A DNA stretch of 64,000 nucleotides from Brumimicrobium aurantiacum (lineage in GTDB: Bacteria; Bacteroidota; Bacteroidia; Flavobacteriales_D; Crocinitomicaceae), in the NCBI RefSeq assembly GCF_003402975.1, contig NZ_QURB01000003.1, positions 124,001 through 188,000 on the forward strand, given 5' to 3'. A model generated the notes under the pieces. That model made no database searches. It was not told the DNA's origin and saw nothing but the letters and a program-made list of their open reading frames with translations. The position numbers and the translations under genes were made by a program. Positions 17,752 to 27,562 of the stretch are shown here, in pieces; positions within the stretch are counted from its first letter, which is position 1; every line of letters begins with the position of its first letter.

Positions 17752-18816
17752 ATGGTAAAGAAACTCGCCTCTAAAAATAACAAAATAGAATTAGGATTGT
17801 TGGAAAATTCTAGTTTTAAAGCATTGCTTAATTCAAAATATCAATTCAGTAAGAAGATTGTTATCGTTGATGAAAATACACAGGAATTATGTTGGCCATT
17901 TTTATTGACCACTTTCGAAGAATTAAAAGAAGCAGAAGTCATTGTCTTGCCTACTGGCGAAGAAAATAAGGTGATGGAAGTGTGCTTTCAAGTGTGGGGA
18001 GCTTTTACCAACTATCAAGTACAACGCAATGATTTAATCATTAATCTCGGAGGTGGTGTAGTAACCGATATGGGAGGATTTATCGCTTCTGTCTTTAAGC
18101 GTGGCGTTGATTTTATCAATATTCCAACAACATTATTGGCTATGGTTGACGCTTCCGTTGGAGGGAAAACAGGTATAAACCTAGATGTACATAAAAATCA
18201 ATTAGGTGTTTTTTCGAATCCAGAATTGACCATTTGTGATGCCTCTTTTTTAGCAACATTGCCAGAAAAAGAAATGATTTCAGGAAAGGCGGAAATCATA
18301 AAACATGCATTGATAAACTCGCGTTCATTTTTTGATGAATTAACTCAGTATTTGGAGGGGGTTCCCAATGACGAGATTCTCGCAAAAGCCATTCAAATCA
18401 AAGCGGATATTGTAGACCAGGATTTTAGAGAACAAGGTGAAAGGAAAAAGTTGAATTTTGGACATACCATCGGTCATAGTATCGAAGGTTTGTTGTTACA
18501 TAATAAAATAGAAGTTACCCATGGAGAATGTGTAGCGTGGGGAATGTTGGTCGAAGCATACATTTCACATGAAGTTGCTACTTTGCCAAAAAATGAACTA
18601 CAAGAAATTGAGCAATTGATTCGTGGTCAATATGAAACTTTAGCAATCAACGATACAATTTTTGATTCCTTGATTCAATTGATGAAACACGATAAGAAAA
18701 ACAATAGTGATAAAATCAATTTTACGCTACTTCAAAAGATAGGCTTGGCGAAAATCAATTATCAATTAGAAGAAGATGTAATTCTTCGTGCATTAAATCA
18801 TGTTTTTGGTCAATAA
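17752..18816 (+). CDS. aroB: 3-dehydroquinate synthase
   Basis: The second enzyme of the shikimate pathway, converting DAHP to 3-dehydroquinate with NAD and a divalent metal. Motifs: LPTGEENKVMEV, NLGGGVVTDMGGFIASVFKR (NAD loop), ASVGGKTGINLD, the metal-ligand region KAEIIKHALI and NFGHTIGHSIEG. The frame is open from ATG 17689, but the conserved protein starts near MVKKLASKNNK, so I choose ATG 17752 (354 aa, the normal AroB size). It is divergent from proline dehydrogenase and followed by the acyl-CoA dehydrogenase-like gene after 10 nt. Confidence 0.95.
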   Translation: MVKKLASKNNKIELGLLENSSFKALLNSKYQFSKKIVIVDENTQELCWPFLLTTFEELKEAEVIVLPTGEENKVMEVCFQVWGAFTNYQVQRNDLIINLGGGVVTDMGGFIASVFKRGVDFINIPTTLLAMVDASVGGKTGINLDVHKNQLGVFSNPELTICDASFLATLPEKEMISGKAEIIKHALINSRSFFDELTQYLEGVPNDEILAKAIQIKADIVDQDFREQGERKKLNFGHTIGHSIEGLLLHNKIEVTHGECVAWGMLVEAYISHEVATLPKNELQEIEQLIRGQYETLAINDTIFDSLIQLMKHDKKNNSDKINFTLLQKIGLAKINYQLEEDVILRALNHVFGQ

Positions 18817-18826
18817 TACATAATCA

Positions 18827-19807
18827 ATGAAAGATTTTACTATTGAAGAGTACAAACAGTCTTTTCTCAATGAGGATAGATTAGCAACTTGTTACGCAAA
18901 GAAATGGTTTAAAATGTTTGTGCCAAAATCGTATGGTGGACTTCAGTTAAGCATGGAAAACGCTTGTCGGGAATTGATACAAATATCAACGCTTCAAGGA
19001 GGGTTAGGCTGGACTGTTAACCTGGGGGCTGGTGCAAATTGGTTTGCAGGATTCTTCGAAGATGAAATAGCTAAAAAGTTATTTGCCAACGAGAAAGTTG
19101 TCATCGCAGGAAGTGGATTTGCAAATGGTTCATGGCACAATACAGATTGGGGTTTTTCAATTTCAGGTCAATGGAGTAAATGTACTGGGGCAAATCATGC
19201 GACCTTGTTTAGTTTAATTGCTAAAAACGAAAACAAAGGTGATAAGGTTTTTGTGGTGCCTTCACATTTAGTTCAATTATCAGAAGAAAAATGGCCCATC
19301 ATGGGGATGAGAAACTCTTCATCGTATGGCATCGTGCTAGAAGATGTATCAACTCCATTCGGTTATGATTTTGAAATCAATAAGATTAAAAATCATGAGG
19401 ATTACGGTGTTTTTCATATTCCATTTCAATATTTTGCACGACTATGTATGAGTGCTTCTTACCTTGGTACAGTGCGTTGTTTGATAAATATCTGTCAAAC
19501 TGAACTGGCTAAACCACAAGTGATTTCAATCATCAATGGAGACCTTTTGTCACGCATTGAAAAAGCCGAACAATTACTTTTTGAATACGCAAGGAAGGTG
19601 GAAAAATTAAGTAAGGAGAATATAAAATCTGAACTTGATGATTTGAAAATCAATTCAATTTTAAGTCAAAACAATTTGGCGATTTTTGATGGAGTTCAGC
19701 AATTATTTTTAGCGGGCGGACTTCCATTTATTGAAGAAGATAAACTGGTTCATTGGGCCTATCGTGATGTGTTAACAGCTGTACAACATCACATGGTGAA
19801 ATCGTAA
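18827..19807 (+). CDS. Divergent acyl-CoA dehydrogenase-like protein
   Basis: 326 residues with a weakened acyl-CoA dehydrogenase fold: FVPKSYGGLQLSMENACREL (N-terminal helical domain), TLQGGLGWTVNLGAGANWFAG, then a beta-domain-like ISGQWSKCTGANHATLFSLI and a helical C-terminus. It is shorter than ordinary members (~380) and lacks the usual catalytic-Glu segment that I can recognise. It may be a flavin monooxygenase-type relative, as in DszC/HpaB-like subgroups, or degenerate. The 10-nt gap after aroB suggests co-transcription. Substrate unknown. Confidence 0.7.
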   Translation: MKDFTIEEYKQSFLNEDRLATCYAKKWFKMFVPKSYGGLQLSMENACRELIQISTLQGGLGWTVNLGAGANWFAGFFEDEIAKKLFANEKVVIAGSGFANGSWHNTDWGFSISGQWSKCTGANHATLFSLIAKNENKGDKVFVVPSHLVQLSEEKWPIMGMRNSSSYGIVLEDVSTPFGYDFEINKIKNHEDYGVFHIPFQYFARLCMSASYLGTVRCLINICQTELAKPQVISIINGDLLSRIEKAEQLLFEYARKVEKLSKENIKSELDDLKINSILSQNNLAIFDGVQQLFLAGGLPFIEEDKLVHWAYRDVLTAVQHHMVKS

Positions 19808-19940
19808 GGGGAACTGAACTTTTTTAGTCTATTATTGTTCGGTTTATTTATAAAAGAATAACCTATAAACTATTGATGGTTTAATATTATTAGCCGAATT
19901 TTGTCGGAAATTAAAAATCAATAGTAAATCAAAGCATAAA

Positions 19941-21329
19941 TTGAGAAAAGCCAAAGAAAAAAATCTAACCGAAGGAAGTATATTGAGTTCGCTCATCAAC
20001 CTTTCTGTACCTATTATTTTAGCCAATGCTTTGCAAAGTATGTATCAGTTAATTGATACTTTTTGGTTAGGTCGAATTGGTGCAAATGCTGTGGCCGCTG
20101 TTAGTTTAAGTTTTCCAATTTTGTTTCTAATTCTTTCTTTAGGTGCAGGTTTAACTTTGGCTGGATCTGTAATTGTAGCACAAGCTAAAGGAGCCAAAAA
20201 TCAGCGAGATGTGAATTATAGTTCTTCGCAAACGGTCTTTGTGATTTTCTTTTTGTCAATTCTACTTTCCTTTATCACTTTTCATGCTTCAGAACCTTTG
20301 ATGAAGCTGATTGGAGCTGGACCAGAAGTATTGGATGATTCCGTTATTTATTTTAAATATTCATCCTTTGGATTTGTTTTCCTTTTCATGTTTTTTGTAT
20401 TTCAATCTTTAATGCGAGGAATTGGGAATGTGTGGTTACCAATGTACATCGTACTGGGAACTGTTTTACTGAATTTGGTTTTAGATCCCTTATTTATTTT
20501 TGGATATGGTTCATTTGAAGGGATGGGTGTTGCAGGTGCTGCAATTGCAAGTGTTATTACTCAAGGAGTTTCGGCAATTGTAGGAATTGGAATTTTATTT
20601 AAAGGAAAGAGAGGAATTAAAATAAAGTGGCCACAGATGAAATGGGACTTTGCATGGACCAAAAAAATGTTTGCTTTAGGGATTCCATCGAGTTTAGAAC
20701 AATCGGCAAGGGCAGGAGCGATGACGATGTTAGTGGTGTTGGTAACAAGTTTCGGAAGTGAAGTTGTGGCAGCCTACGGAATTGGTGTGAGGGTATTGAG
20801 CTTAATTGTAATTCCAGCATTAGGATTTTCTATCGCAACAACAACTTTAGTTGGACAAAATGTTGGAGCAAATCAAATTGGAAGAGCAGAGAAAGTTGGA
20901 GATTTAAGTGCGAAGATTGCCTTTTTTGGTCTAACGGGAATTGGTGTACTGTTGTATATTTTTGCTGAGCCCATTACTGCCTTTTTTGTGCCTAATGACC
21001 CACAGGTAATTCAAGATAGTGCTTTGTTTATTCAAATTATGGGACCAAGTTTCGGTCTTTTGGGGTTACAGCAAGTTTTAAATGGTGTATTTAACGGTGC
21101 TGGATTTACAAAAGTTTCCTTGCTGATCTCCATTTTCTCATTGTGGATGATTCGCTTTCCTGTCGCTTACCTACTGTCAAACAACACATCTTTTGATGAG
21201 ATCGGATTGTGGTGGTCGTTTCCGATTTCAAACTTTATGGCTGCAATTGTTGGATTTATTTATTACAAATCGGGTCATTGGAAAGGTTTGCTTGAAAAAG
21301 GAAAACAACTTAGACGAAATAAATTATGA
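19941..21329 (+). CDS. MATE-family efflux transporter
   Basis: 462 residues with about twelve membrane helices in two homologous halves, the MATE layout. Recognisable are LVPIILANALQSMYQLIDTF-type N-terminal sequence (read here as SVPIILANAL), FWLGRIGANAVAAVS and, in the second half, GIPSSLEQSARAGAM. MATE proteins export cationic drugs using Na+ or H+ gradients. The start is TTG 19941 (RKAKEKNLTEGS), because the first in-frame ATG lies inside helix 1. Its stop overlaps a possible upstream ATG of the next gene. Confidence 0.93.
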   Translation: MRKAKEKNLTEGSILSSLINLSVPIILANALQSMYQLIDTFWLGRIGANAVAAVSLSFPILFLILSLGAGLTLAGSVIVAQAKGAKNQRDVNYSSSQTVFVIFFLSILLSFITFHASEPLMKLIGAGPEVLDDSVIYFKYSSFGFVFLFMFFVFQSLMRGIGNVWLPMYIVLGTVLLNLVLDPLFIFGYGSFEGMGVAGAAIASVITQGVSAIVGIGILFKGKRGIKIKWPQMKWDFAWTKKMFALGIPSSLEQSARAGAMTMLVVLVTSFGSEVVAAYGIGVRVLSLIVIPALGFSIATTTLVGQNVGANQIGRAEKVGDLSAKIAFFGLTGIGVLLYIFAEPITAFFVPNDPQVIQDSALFIQIMGPSFGLLGLQQVLNGVFNGAGFTKVSLLISIFSLWMIRFPVAYLLSNNTSFDEIGLWWSFPISNFMAAIVGFIYYKSGHWKGLLEKGKQLRRNKL

Positions 21330-21370
21330 TTGACGTGAAAAACCATTATTTTCGTATAAAATATAGAGAT

Positions 21371-21958
21371 ATGATACGTTTTTACTGTGTAATTCTATTT
21401 GTTTTATCCTCGTTTGTTGGTCAGGCTCAAACTTTGTCTCATGAAATAGGAGTTGAAATTCAAGCTGCCACCGTTTCAACAAATGGAGGAACAATTGGTG
21501 GTGCCGTGAAATGGGCTTTGGTTGAAGATGAAACAGTTGCTTTTGGACCAAGTTTCAGGTACCAATATTTGTTTAGTCAAAATCAATATTTAGGTACAGA
21601 AAGTAGAGCACATCTTTATGGTGGTGGAGGATTCTTACATTATCGATTTTTAGATTGGTTTTTCTTAGGAACGGAAATAGAAGTATTGAAAAATCCATAT
21701 AGAACAGTAAAACCACAAAAAGAATGGAAACTTACTGCTCTTTTAGGTGGTGGAGTTTCTCATGATTTTGGAGCTGTACGTTTAAATCTTGGAATATTAT
21801 ATGATGTTGCGGATGCTGTATCTGATCCATTAACTTCAAATCCTTCTCCCTTGAGTAGTGGTTATTTTATGCAGGTTAAAAACCCTAATAATCCAAATGT
21901 AGGAAAGTATATTCCCTTAATATACCGTGTTGCATTTTTCTTCCCATTAAGTAGATAA
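21371..21958 (+). CDS. Exported beta-barrel-like protein, function unknown
   Basis: From ATG 21371 the protein begins with a signal peptide (MIRFYCVILFVLSSFVGQAQ) and continues as a beta-rich sequence with alternating aromatic/glycine strands (GGGGFLHYRFLDWFFLGTEI, KLTALLGGGVSHDFGAVRLN). It ends in IYRVAFFFPLSR, which fits a small outer-membrane barrel of about 195 residues. The frame is open from ATG 21326, which overlaps the MATE stop, but the signal peptide marks 21371. No family function is recognised. Confidence 0.75.
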   Translation: MIRFYCVILFVLSSFVGQAQTLSHEIGVEIQAATVSTNGGTIGGAVKWALVEDETVAFGPSFRYQYLFSQNQYLGTESRAHLYGGGGFLHYRFLDWFFLGTEIEVLKNPYRTVKPQKEWKLTALLGGGVSHDFGAVRLNLGILYDVADAVSDPLTSNPSPLSSGYFMQVKNPNNPNVGKYIPLIYRVAFFFPLSR

Positions 21959-21967
21959 ATAGAATAT

Positions 21968-22135
21968 ATGTTCAAAAAGAAAGTGCCACTCGAAGAGGGT
22001 GATTATTATAAAACTGAGGAAGGATACATTGTTTTTACAGCTCAATATTTATTGAAAAGAGGATACTGTTGCAAAAATGGATGTAAACACTGTCCTTATG
22101 GATATGATCCAAAAACCGATCGTTTAAAAAAGTAA
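21968..22135 (+). CDS. Small Cys-rich protein (DUF5522-like)
   Basis: A 55-residue protein. The sequence has a compact Cys cluster KRGYCCKNGCKHCPYGYD (four Cys) after GYIVFTAQYLL. This matches the small DUF5522-type proteins of Bacteroidota as I remember them; the Cys set could bind zinc or an Fe-S centre. It starts 9 nt after the barrel-like protein and is probably in the same transcript. Confidence 0.75.
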   Translation: MFKKKVPLEEGDYYKTEEGYIVFTAQYLLKRGYCCKNGCKHCPYGYDPKTDRLKK

Positions 22136-22140
22136 TTGTT

Positions 22141-22677
22141 TTAAGATTTACTTAACTCCAATAACTTTAATGTTGTTTTCCAGTTTCTTGTCGTAGCCCC
22201 AACTCCAAGTTTTTTCTCAAAGAAATTATTGGTCAATTTGGATTGATGATATTTCCCTTCAACAAACAAATAAACATTGTCTTCTACAATTGTAAATTGA
22301 TCTGGTTTGACATCTATTTCTAGAATTGCTTTGATATTGTCTTTAGAAGGGACGTCTTTTAAAAATGTGAGGTGTAGGGTTTTTAAATCTATGGATTCAT
22401 GGAAATAAGGATTGTTTTGAACTGCTTTTTCAATAGATTTCGCCTCTTTTACGATTACAGGTACATCATAGTCAAATTGTTCTTTGATGGCCTTCTCTAT
22501 TTGCGTTTCAATGATTTTAGGGGGTAATTCTGAAGAGAAAACAATGTTTCCGCTTTGTATATATGTCAAAATATCCTTAAAACCGAGTTTATTCATCAAC
22601 TCCTTTAAATCTGCCATGAGTAACTTACGTTTTCCTCCTACATTGATTCCTCTTAAAACGGCTATTTTTTTACTCAT
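22141..22677 (-). CDS. DUF1697 family protein
   Basis: 178 residues. The N-terminus IAVLRGINVGGKRKLLMADL followed by TYIQSGNIVFSS is the hallmark of DUF1697 proteins. The C-terminal GVGATTRNWKTTLKLLEL is also typical. Biochemical function is not established for the family. It converges tightly (5 nt) with the Cys-rich small protein. Confidence 0.92.
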   Translation of the reverse strand: MSKKIAVLRGINVGGKRKLLMADLKELMNKLGFKDILTYIQSGNIVFSSELPPKIIETQIEKAIKEQFDYDVPVIVKEAKSIEKAVQNNPYFHESIDLKTLHLTFLKDVPSKDNIKAILEIDVKPDQFTIVEDNVYLFVEGKYHQSKLTNNFFEKKLGVGATTRNWKTTLKLLELSKS

Positions 22678-23175
22678 GATAGTAAATTAAGTGAATTATA
22701 GATTCGAGCAGCAAGTTAGTTATTATTCAGAAAAAACAATCTACAATTGTTCTAAAGAGTTCATCTGAGATTTAAAGTTGGTGTTTTTTCCTAAAGTATT
22801 TTACTGATTGTACAATTAGAAAGCTAAAATCTAATGAATATATTCAATTTACAAAAAGAGAAGCAGGAGTATAATCTCCTTTTTTCTCCTTAATAAGTTT
22901 AATGATTCCCCGCTATTATACCTGAAACTTTTTATTTGATTTCTACATCTGATTTCTATCGGATTGTAAAATCGAAGATTGTTATCAATTCGATGGAATC
23001 CTTTTCTAATGGGGTGAAGAGAAATCTTTATGTACCCACTTAAAATTAAATTCAAAATAGGTGAAAAATAGCAATAATTGCTTAAAAGTAGTTGTCATTA
23101 TAACCTTAAGAGCAATTTTTGATAAGAAGACAGAGAAACAAATAGATTTACTTTAAAACTTAAAATCTATTATTC
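22678..23175. other. Intergenic region without recognisable gene
   Basis: About 500 bp of AT-rich DNA between two minus-strand genes. A minus-strand frame of 68 codons exists (22849-23055) but has no family signature or plausible start context. I see no strong terminator or promoter box. Confidence 0.5.
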
Positions 23176-23619
23176 TTAATTAGAAATTTGTAAGTTCTCA
23201 CAATTGTTGGCACTGATATTTAAAATTCCAGATTCAACCGTAAAACCTAAATTGTCTATGACTTTGTAAGTGAAGGTTTTACTTTTCGCGTTTCCTAAAT
23301 CTTTGGTTACAGTGATTGATCCATTTGCCCCACAATCAGGTGCGCCAGTCCAATATACAGATGCATCAGTCGAACCAATTAAAACTTCATCAACGTAGTA
23401 TTTTAATGTCGAAGATCCTCCTAATGTCAATGACTGCGACGTAGATTCATCATACCAAATAACGGCCTCTCCTTGGAAACTGCAAGATTCATCATCTTTT
23501 TTTGCACTCTCATCATAATTTATTGCTGCTGAATCAGTACACCCTTCTTTTTTACAACTTGTGAGTGATGTTGAAGCAATGAGTACTGAACCAATGGCTA
23601 AATATTTAATTATTTTCAT
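23176..23619 (-). CDS. Small lipoprotein, function unknown
   Basis: 147 residues with a lipoprotein signal (IGSVLIASTSLTSCKKEGC, lipid Cys about 22). The mature start, GCTDSAAINYDESAKKDDESC, resembles the short Cys-bounded module often found after lipoboxes in Bacteroidota (CTDxxAxNYdxxAxxDDGSC). A beta-rich domain with one further Cys pair follows. It is probably exposed on the periplasmic or outer surface. No functional partner is visible. Confidence 0.78.
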   Translation of the reverse strand: MKIIKYLAIGSVLIASTSLTSCKKEGCTDSAAINYDESAKKDDESCSFQGEAVIWYDESTSQSLTLGGSSTLKYYVDEVLIGSTDASVYWTGAPDCGANGSITVTKDLGNAKSKTFTYKVIDNLGFTVESGILNISANNCENLQISN

Positions 23620-23929
23620 ACTGATAAGAAATAATGTTTATCCTACTCTTTTGGCTTTTCGGAATCGCCACTTTTTTTAAATGGTTAATGAGTTCCATTT
23701 TTTTTTAAACAATGATCTAGCATCAAAACTAATTCTATTTCTTACAATATACATATTCGTATTGAATTCTCATTTTAAATCAATAATTCTATTTTAAAAT
23801 GTACGTTTTTTTATGTTCTAAATTTTTAGTCAATGTCTTTAAGAATATTGGTCTGTTAATGTTCCCTATATTTTCGTGTGTTTATCCGATTTTTATTGAA
23901 ATCGAATGTTTACAGCGTAAAATTATGAA

Positions 23930-23937
23930 TACCTTTG
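23930..23937 (+). promoter_or_regulatory. -7 box (TACCTTTG) for the MFS transporter gene
   Basis: TACCTTTG fits TAnnTTTG, 28 nt before ATG 23965. The rest of the 345-bp gap 23620-23964 is AT-rich, with no gene seen. Confidence 0.5.
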
Positions 23938-23964
23938 CGTCTTTAAAAAACGATTCAATTGACC

Positions 23965-25113
23965 ATGAATAAAGGATTAACGGCGTTGGCATTCGGTGGT
24001 TTAGCCATAGGTATGACTGAATTTAGTATGATGGGACTGCTAATGGATATCGCCAAAGATGTAAACATAAGTATTCCTAAAGCAAGCAATTTAATTGGTT
24101 TGTATGCGCTTGGGGTTGTTGTTGGTGCTCCAACCTTGGTGATGGCTACGGCGAAAATGTCACCCAAAAAAGTACTCTTTTATTTTATGCTCTTGTTTTT
24201 CATTTTTAATGGAATATTTTCATTGGCTCCCAATGAATGGAGTCTATATATTTCTCGCTTTATTTCTGGATTACCTCATGGAGCGTTTTTTGGTGTAGGT
24301 TCTGTTGTTGCAGCAAAACTTGCAAAACCTGGTAAGGAAGCAAGTGCGATAGCCATTATGTTTACTGGTATGACCATCGCGAATATTATCGGAATCCCCT
24401 TAGGTACTTACATTGGACAAAATTTTTCTTGGCGTATTACCTATGGAATGATCAGCTTTTTGGGATTGGTCACTGCAACGAGTATATACTTTTGGTTACC
24501 CGAAATAGAGTCGCCTAAAATTGATGTGCGTAAACAACTGCGTTATTTCTCAAGGAAAGAGGCGTGGTTAATTATTTCTGTCATTTCAATCGGAACTGGA
24601 GGGCTATTTGCATGGATCAGTTACATTGGTCCTTTGGTTACCAAAGTTTCACATGTTGCTGAAGAACATGTTCCGATTATTATGCTATTGGTTGGACTGG
24701 GTATGTTCGTTGGAAATTTAATTGGAGGAAAGCTTGCAGATACTTTTATTCCTACGCGCGCAGCCATGTTTTCTTTTATGGCGATGTCACTATGTTTAAT
24801 TGTGGGTTATTTTGTTTCAGAAGTTACTTGGCTGGCTTATCCTATGTCTTTCTTAACCGGAGCTATATCATTTAGTATAGGATCAAGTTTACAAATGATG
24901 CTGATCAATAGTGCTGAAGGAGCAGAAACCTTGGCTGCTGCTGCAGGACAAGGAGCTTTTAATATAGGGAATACGCTTGGAGCTTATTTTGGAGCAATTC
25001 CTATTGGTTTAGGATTTGCATACAATACACCGATGTTGGTAGGGGCAGGTTTGGCAATGATGGGATGTACCTTGGCTTTTGTTTACTTAATCAAATATAG
25101 AGTAGGGAAATAA
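23965..25113 (+). CDS. MFS transporter (DHA1/AraJ-like)
   Basis: About 382 residues with twelve predicted helices. The N-terminal half has FGGLAIGMTEFSMMGLLMDI, the GAPTLVMATAKMSPKKVL loop (MFS motif A position) and ISRFISGLPHGAFFGVG, the usual pattern of AraJ/PbuE-type drug:H+ antiporters. TTG 23959 lies in frame, but ATG 23965 is the natural start. It converges (42-nt gap) on a four-helix membrane protein. The same convergent pair occurs again, decayed, at 26571-27373. The substrate is unknown. Confidence 0.93.
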   Translation: MNKGLTALAFGGLAIGMTEFSMMGLLMDIAKDVNISIPKASNLIGLYALGVVVGAPTLVMATAKMSPKKVLFYFMLLFFIFNGIFSLAPNEWSLYISRFISGLPHGAFFGVGSVVAAKLAKPGKEASAIAIMFTGMTIANIIGIPLGTYIGQNFSWRITYGMISFLGLVTATSIYFWLPEIESPKIDVRKQLRYFSRKEAWLIISVISIGTGGLFAWISYIGPLVTKVSHVAEEHVPIIMLLVGLGMFVGNLIGGKLADTFIPTRAAMFSFMAMSLCLIVGYFVSEVTWLAYPMSFLTGAISFSIGSSLQMMLINSAEGAETLAAAAGQGAFNIGNTLGAYFGAIPIGLGFAYNTPMLVGAGLAMMGCTLAFVYLIKYRVGK

Positions 25114-25155
25114 AAAGTAGTAGTAAATTAGTATCGAAAAGCCTAAATCTATTTA

Positions 25156-25722
25156 TTATTCTGAAAATGTAAGTAGCATTTGATCTCTTGTTTCAACTTC
25201 TTTCATTGCCATATTGTATAAAAATATCAATACAACACTTGGGATAATAACAAACAACAATGTTGAAAATAAGATTAAATCTTGTGGAGTGATGATGAAT
25301 ATTGAAGCTACAGATGCTAAGCTATATAGTATATAAGCGTAAAATCCAGCTTTTTGTTTTGAGAACATTAGTAAAATCGATAAAAATCCAAGTAACGATA
25401 CTACAATCATTAAATTATATGTCAAATCAAATGAGTGATTATTTATATATGCTACATTGTCTTTGATTAATTGAATTGCTTGAATATTGTCCTGACTTAA
25501 ACCTTGTGCGGTAAGTGTTTCTATAGAACCATATGCTAGTTCCATCTCTTCTTGTAGTTGGATTTCTGTCATCGGTCCCTCAGATAATTTTTGAACAGCA
25601 GTTCCTAATGTTGAGAAAACATAAATTGTACTCAAGAACAATAGGATGTTTAACAACTTGGGACGACTCTTTAATTGTAGTAGGTTATAAGTTTTTGAAA
25701 CTGTAGTGCTTTCGGTATTCAT
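25156..25722 (-). CDS. Four-helix membrane protein, paralog A, function unknown
   Basis: About 188 residues from ATG 25722 (MNTESTTVSK). The frame continues to a TTG at 25764, but alignment with paralog B supports 25722. One helix near the N-terminus (LLNILLFLSTIYVFSTLGTA) is followed by an extracytoplasmic-type loop with GPMTEIQLQEEMELAYGS and DNVAYINNHSFDLTYNL, then three helices. It is clearly homologous to the proteins at 26762 and 27917. No known family is recognised. The upstream region shares a 25-bp block with paralog B. Confidence 0.8.
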   Translation of the reverse strand: MNTESTTVSKTYNLLQLKSRPKLLNILLFLSTIYVFSTLGTAVQKLSEGPMTEIQLQEEMELAYGSIETLTAQGLSQDNIQAIQLIKDNVAYINNHSFDLTYNLMIVVSLLGFLSILLMFSKQKAGFYAYILYSLASVASIFIITPQDLILFSTLLFVIIPSVVLIFLYNMAMKEVETRDQMLLTFSE

Positions 25723-25915
25723 AATTGCTGTATTAAATAATTTTAATGCCTCTAAATCGATCAAAATTTGAGCTTTGCATTGAGGATTTCTTAATCCTTT
25801 CTATTGTAAATATACAAACAATTTCACTTTAATTTTCATTAACAAATTGTAATGCGTTGGATTTCTATTCACTAATTTACTACGTTTTTCCTGCCTTTTG
25901 GAGCTTTAATAAATT

Positions 25916-25966
25916 TCTATCGGGACAATTTTGTCTTTTATCTTCTTAAATATGACAATCGTCTAA
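25916..25966 (-). promoter_or_regulatory. Conserved upstream block of paralog A (operator candidate)
   Basis: A 25-bp stretch (25916-25940) is identical to 27563-27587 and contains the inverted repeat GACAA-TT-TTGTC. Fourteen nt later ACAATCGTCTAA (25955-25966) also recurs at 27602-27613. The block lies about 194 bp before the start codon of paralog A and 190 bp before that of paralog B. Confidence 0.55.
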
Positions 25967-26570
25967 GCTTAATTTTATGTTAATAAATCTTCATCTTGGC
26001 TTAATACTTATGTTTTTTTAACTAAAATTTAACAAAAAAAATACTTTTTTTTGTCAATTTCAGTCAAAAAAATACGCTTTTCAATTTATTTCTGTTAAAC
26101 AAAAATGTAAAAAACAGTAGTTTTCTGGTTTTATCAATTACGTAATAAAGCTAGAAGCAACATGTACAATATTTTTTATGTATTGCGTAATAAATAAAGC
26201 CAATAGTGTTTGTCAGATGACCTAACATGAGGTTGATGAACTGGTAAGTAAATCTTATTGAATATTTGTATTGAATGGTAATGCCAAATATATGCTAGAA
26301 TAAAGGTTGGAACAAACTGATTTTGGCAACCGCTATTTCAGATGAGCGTTCATTTTTATGCATCGATTTTCTTGTTCTTTGTATGAACCTTCAAGGCCTT
26401 CGGCATGCATAGTATTAATTTAGGTAGTTTTCCATTTACAATAAATATTGAAACTCGACTCCTTTAACTCAAAATTCTGAATTATTCATTTTTATTTCGA
26501 CGAATTTTAAAAATCAATATGAGTTCGCATAATTGGTTCATAAACGCCAAGTTTCGGGAGTGGGAATTTT

Positions 26571-26760
26571 CTTGATCTTCGGATACTTTGTTTCTTCAAT
26601 TCCTTGGATGACTTTTAGGAGGAATTCCAATTAGTCTTGGATTTGCTTATTCCTATGCTCGTTGGTGCAGGTTAGGTAACCATAGGAAGCCTATTGGCTT
26701 CGGAAGACTTGGTCTGATATCGTGTGTCTCGTAAAGTGCAGTAAGTAGCAAATATGTTGC
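26571..26760 (+). pseudogene. Decayed 3' remnant of a second MFS transporter gene
   Basis: Two pieces align by eye to the MFS gene. GGATACTTTGTTTCTTCAAT (26581-) matches GGTTATTTTGTTTCAGAAGT at 24804. GGAGGAATTCCAATTAGTCT (26619-) matches GGAGCAATTCCTATTGGTTT at 24991, and the similarity continues through GGATTTGC and GTTGGTGCAGGTT. About 150 bp between the two pieces is missing relative to the intact gene, and frameshifts are present. The remnant ends just before the stop of paralog B, as the intact gene does before paralog A. The preceding stretch 25967-26570 shows no gene. Confidence 0.7.
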
Positions 26761-26761
26761 C

Positions 26762-27373
26762 TTAATGTGACAGGAGCGATTTCGATTTTTTGTTCAGCAG
26801 ATTAACTTTTTCAGAGAATGATAAAATCATTTCTCTTTCTTCAACAGCGCTTCTCATTCCAATTTTATATAAGAAAACAAAGATTACACTTGGAACTGTT
26901 ATTAGTAATACTGATGTAAATAGAATGAGTTCTTTAGGTGTAATGATGAATAATGATGAAAGTGAAGCGATACTGTATACTATGTAGAGATAAAACCCCG
27001 CCATTCTTTTGGTAAACATTAATAATATAGATGTAAACCCTATTAATGATATAATAATCATTAAGTTATGTGTTAAATTAAAAGAATGATTATTGATATA
27101 AGTAACGTTGTCTTTAATTAATTGAATGGCTTGAATGGTTTCTGGTGTTAATCCTTTTGACTCTAAAATTTCACTAGAACCATACGCCATTTCTATTTCT
27201 TGTTGAAGTTGAGTTTCTGTGAGAGGTCCAGCGTTTAATTTTTGAATTGCTGTTCCCATCATTGAGAATATATAAATTGTACTCAGAAACAATAGAATAT
27301 TCAATAGTCGTGAACGACTTTTTAATTGAAATAAATTGATTCTTTTTGATATAATGAAGTTTCCTTCTGTCAT
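26762..27373 (-). CDS. Four-helix membrane protein, paralog B, function unknown
   Basis: 203 residues, closely related to paralog A. Shared pieces are RLLNILLFLSTIYIFSMMGT, LIKDNVTYINNHSF and YSIASLSSLFIITPKELILF. Four hydrophobic helices are expected, with a polar loop between helices 1 and 2 (GPLTETQLQQEIEMAYGSSE). A charged C-terminal tail (NLLNKKSKSLLSH) extends beyond paralog A. It lies opposite the decayed MFS remnant. Function unknown. Confidence 0.8.
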   Translation of the reverse strand: MTEGNFIISKRINLFQLKSRSRLLNILLFLSTIYIFSMMGTAIQKLNAGPLTETQLQQEIEMAYGSSEILESKGLTPETIQAIQLIKDNVTYINNHSFNLTHNLMIIISLIGFTSILLMFTKRMAGFYLYIVYSIASLSSLFIITPKELILFTSVLLITVPSVIFVFLYKIGMRSAVEEREMILSFSEKVNLLNKKSKSLLSH

Positions 27374-27562
27374 CGCTTTTGTTTTTAAGTTTATTACTTC
27401 AAATCGATTAAAATTTGAGCTTTGTAAATCGTTTTTATCTTTCTTAACGGGTGCAAATATATAGACAAATTCAGTTCGAATTTCATTTCATAAACAGTTG
27501 TAATGTATTGATAAAGTGGTTTGTATAAGGTTGTGGACTATTGATTTTCGAGTTTTATGGAA

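Noticed and set aside
22849-23055. 68-codon minus-strand frame in the gap before the lipoprotein gene
   Set aside because: No start context, no motif, and basic low-complexity composition.
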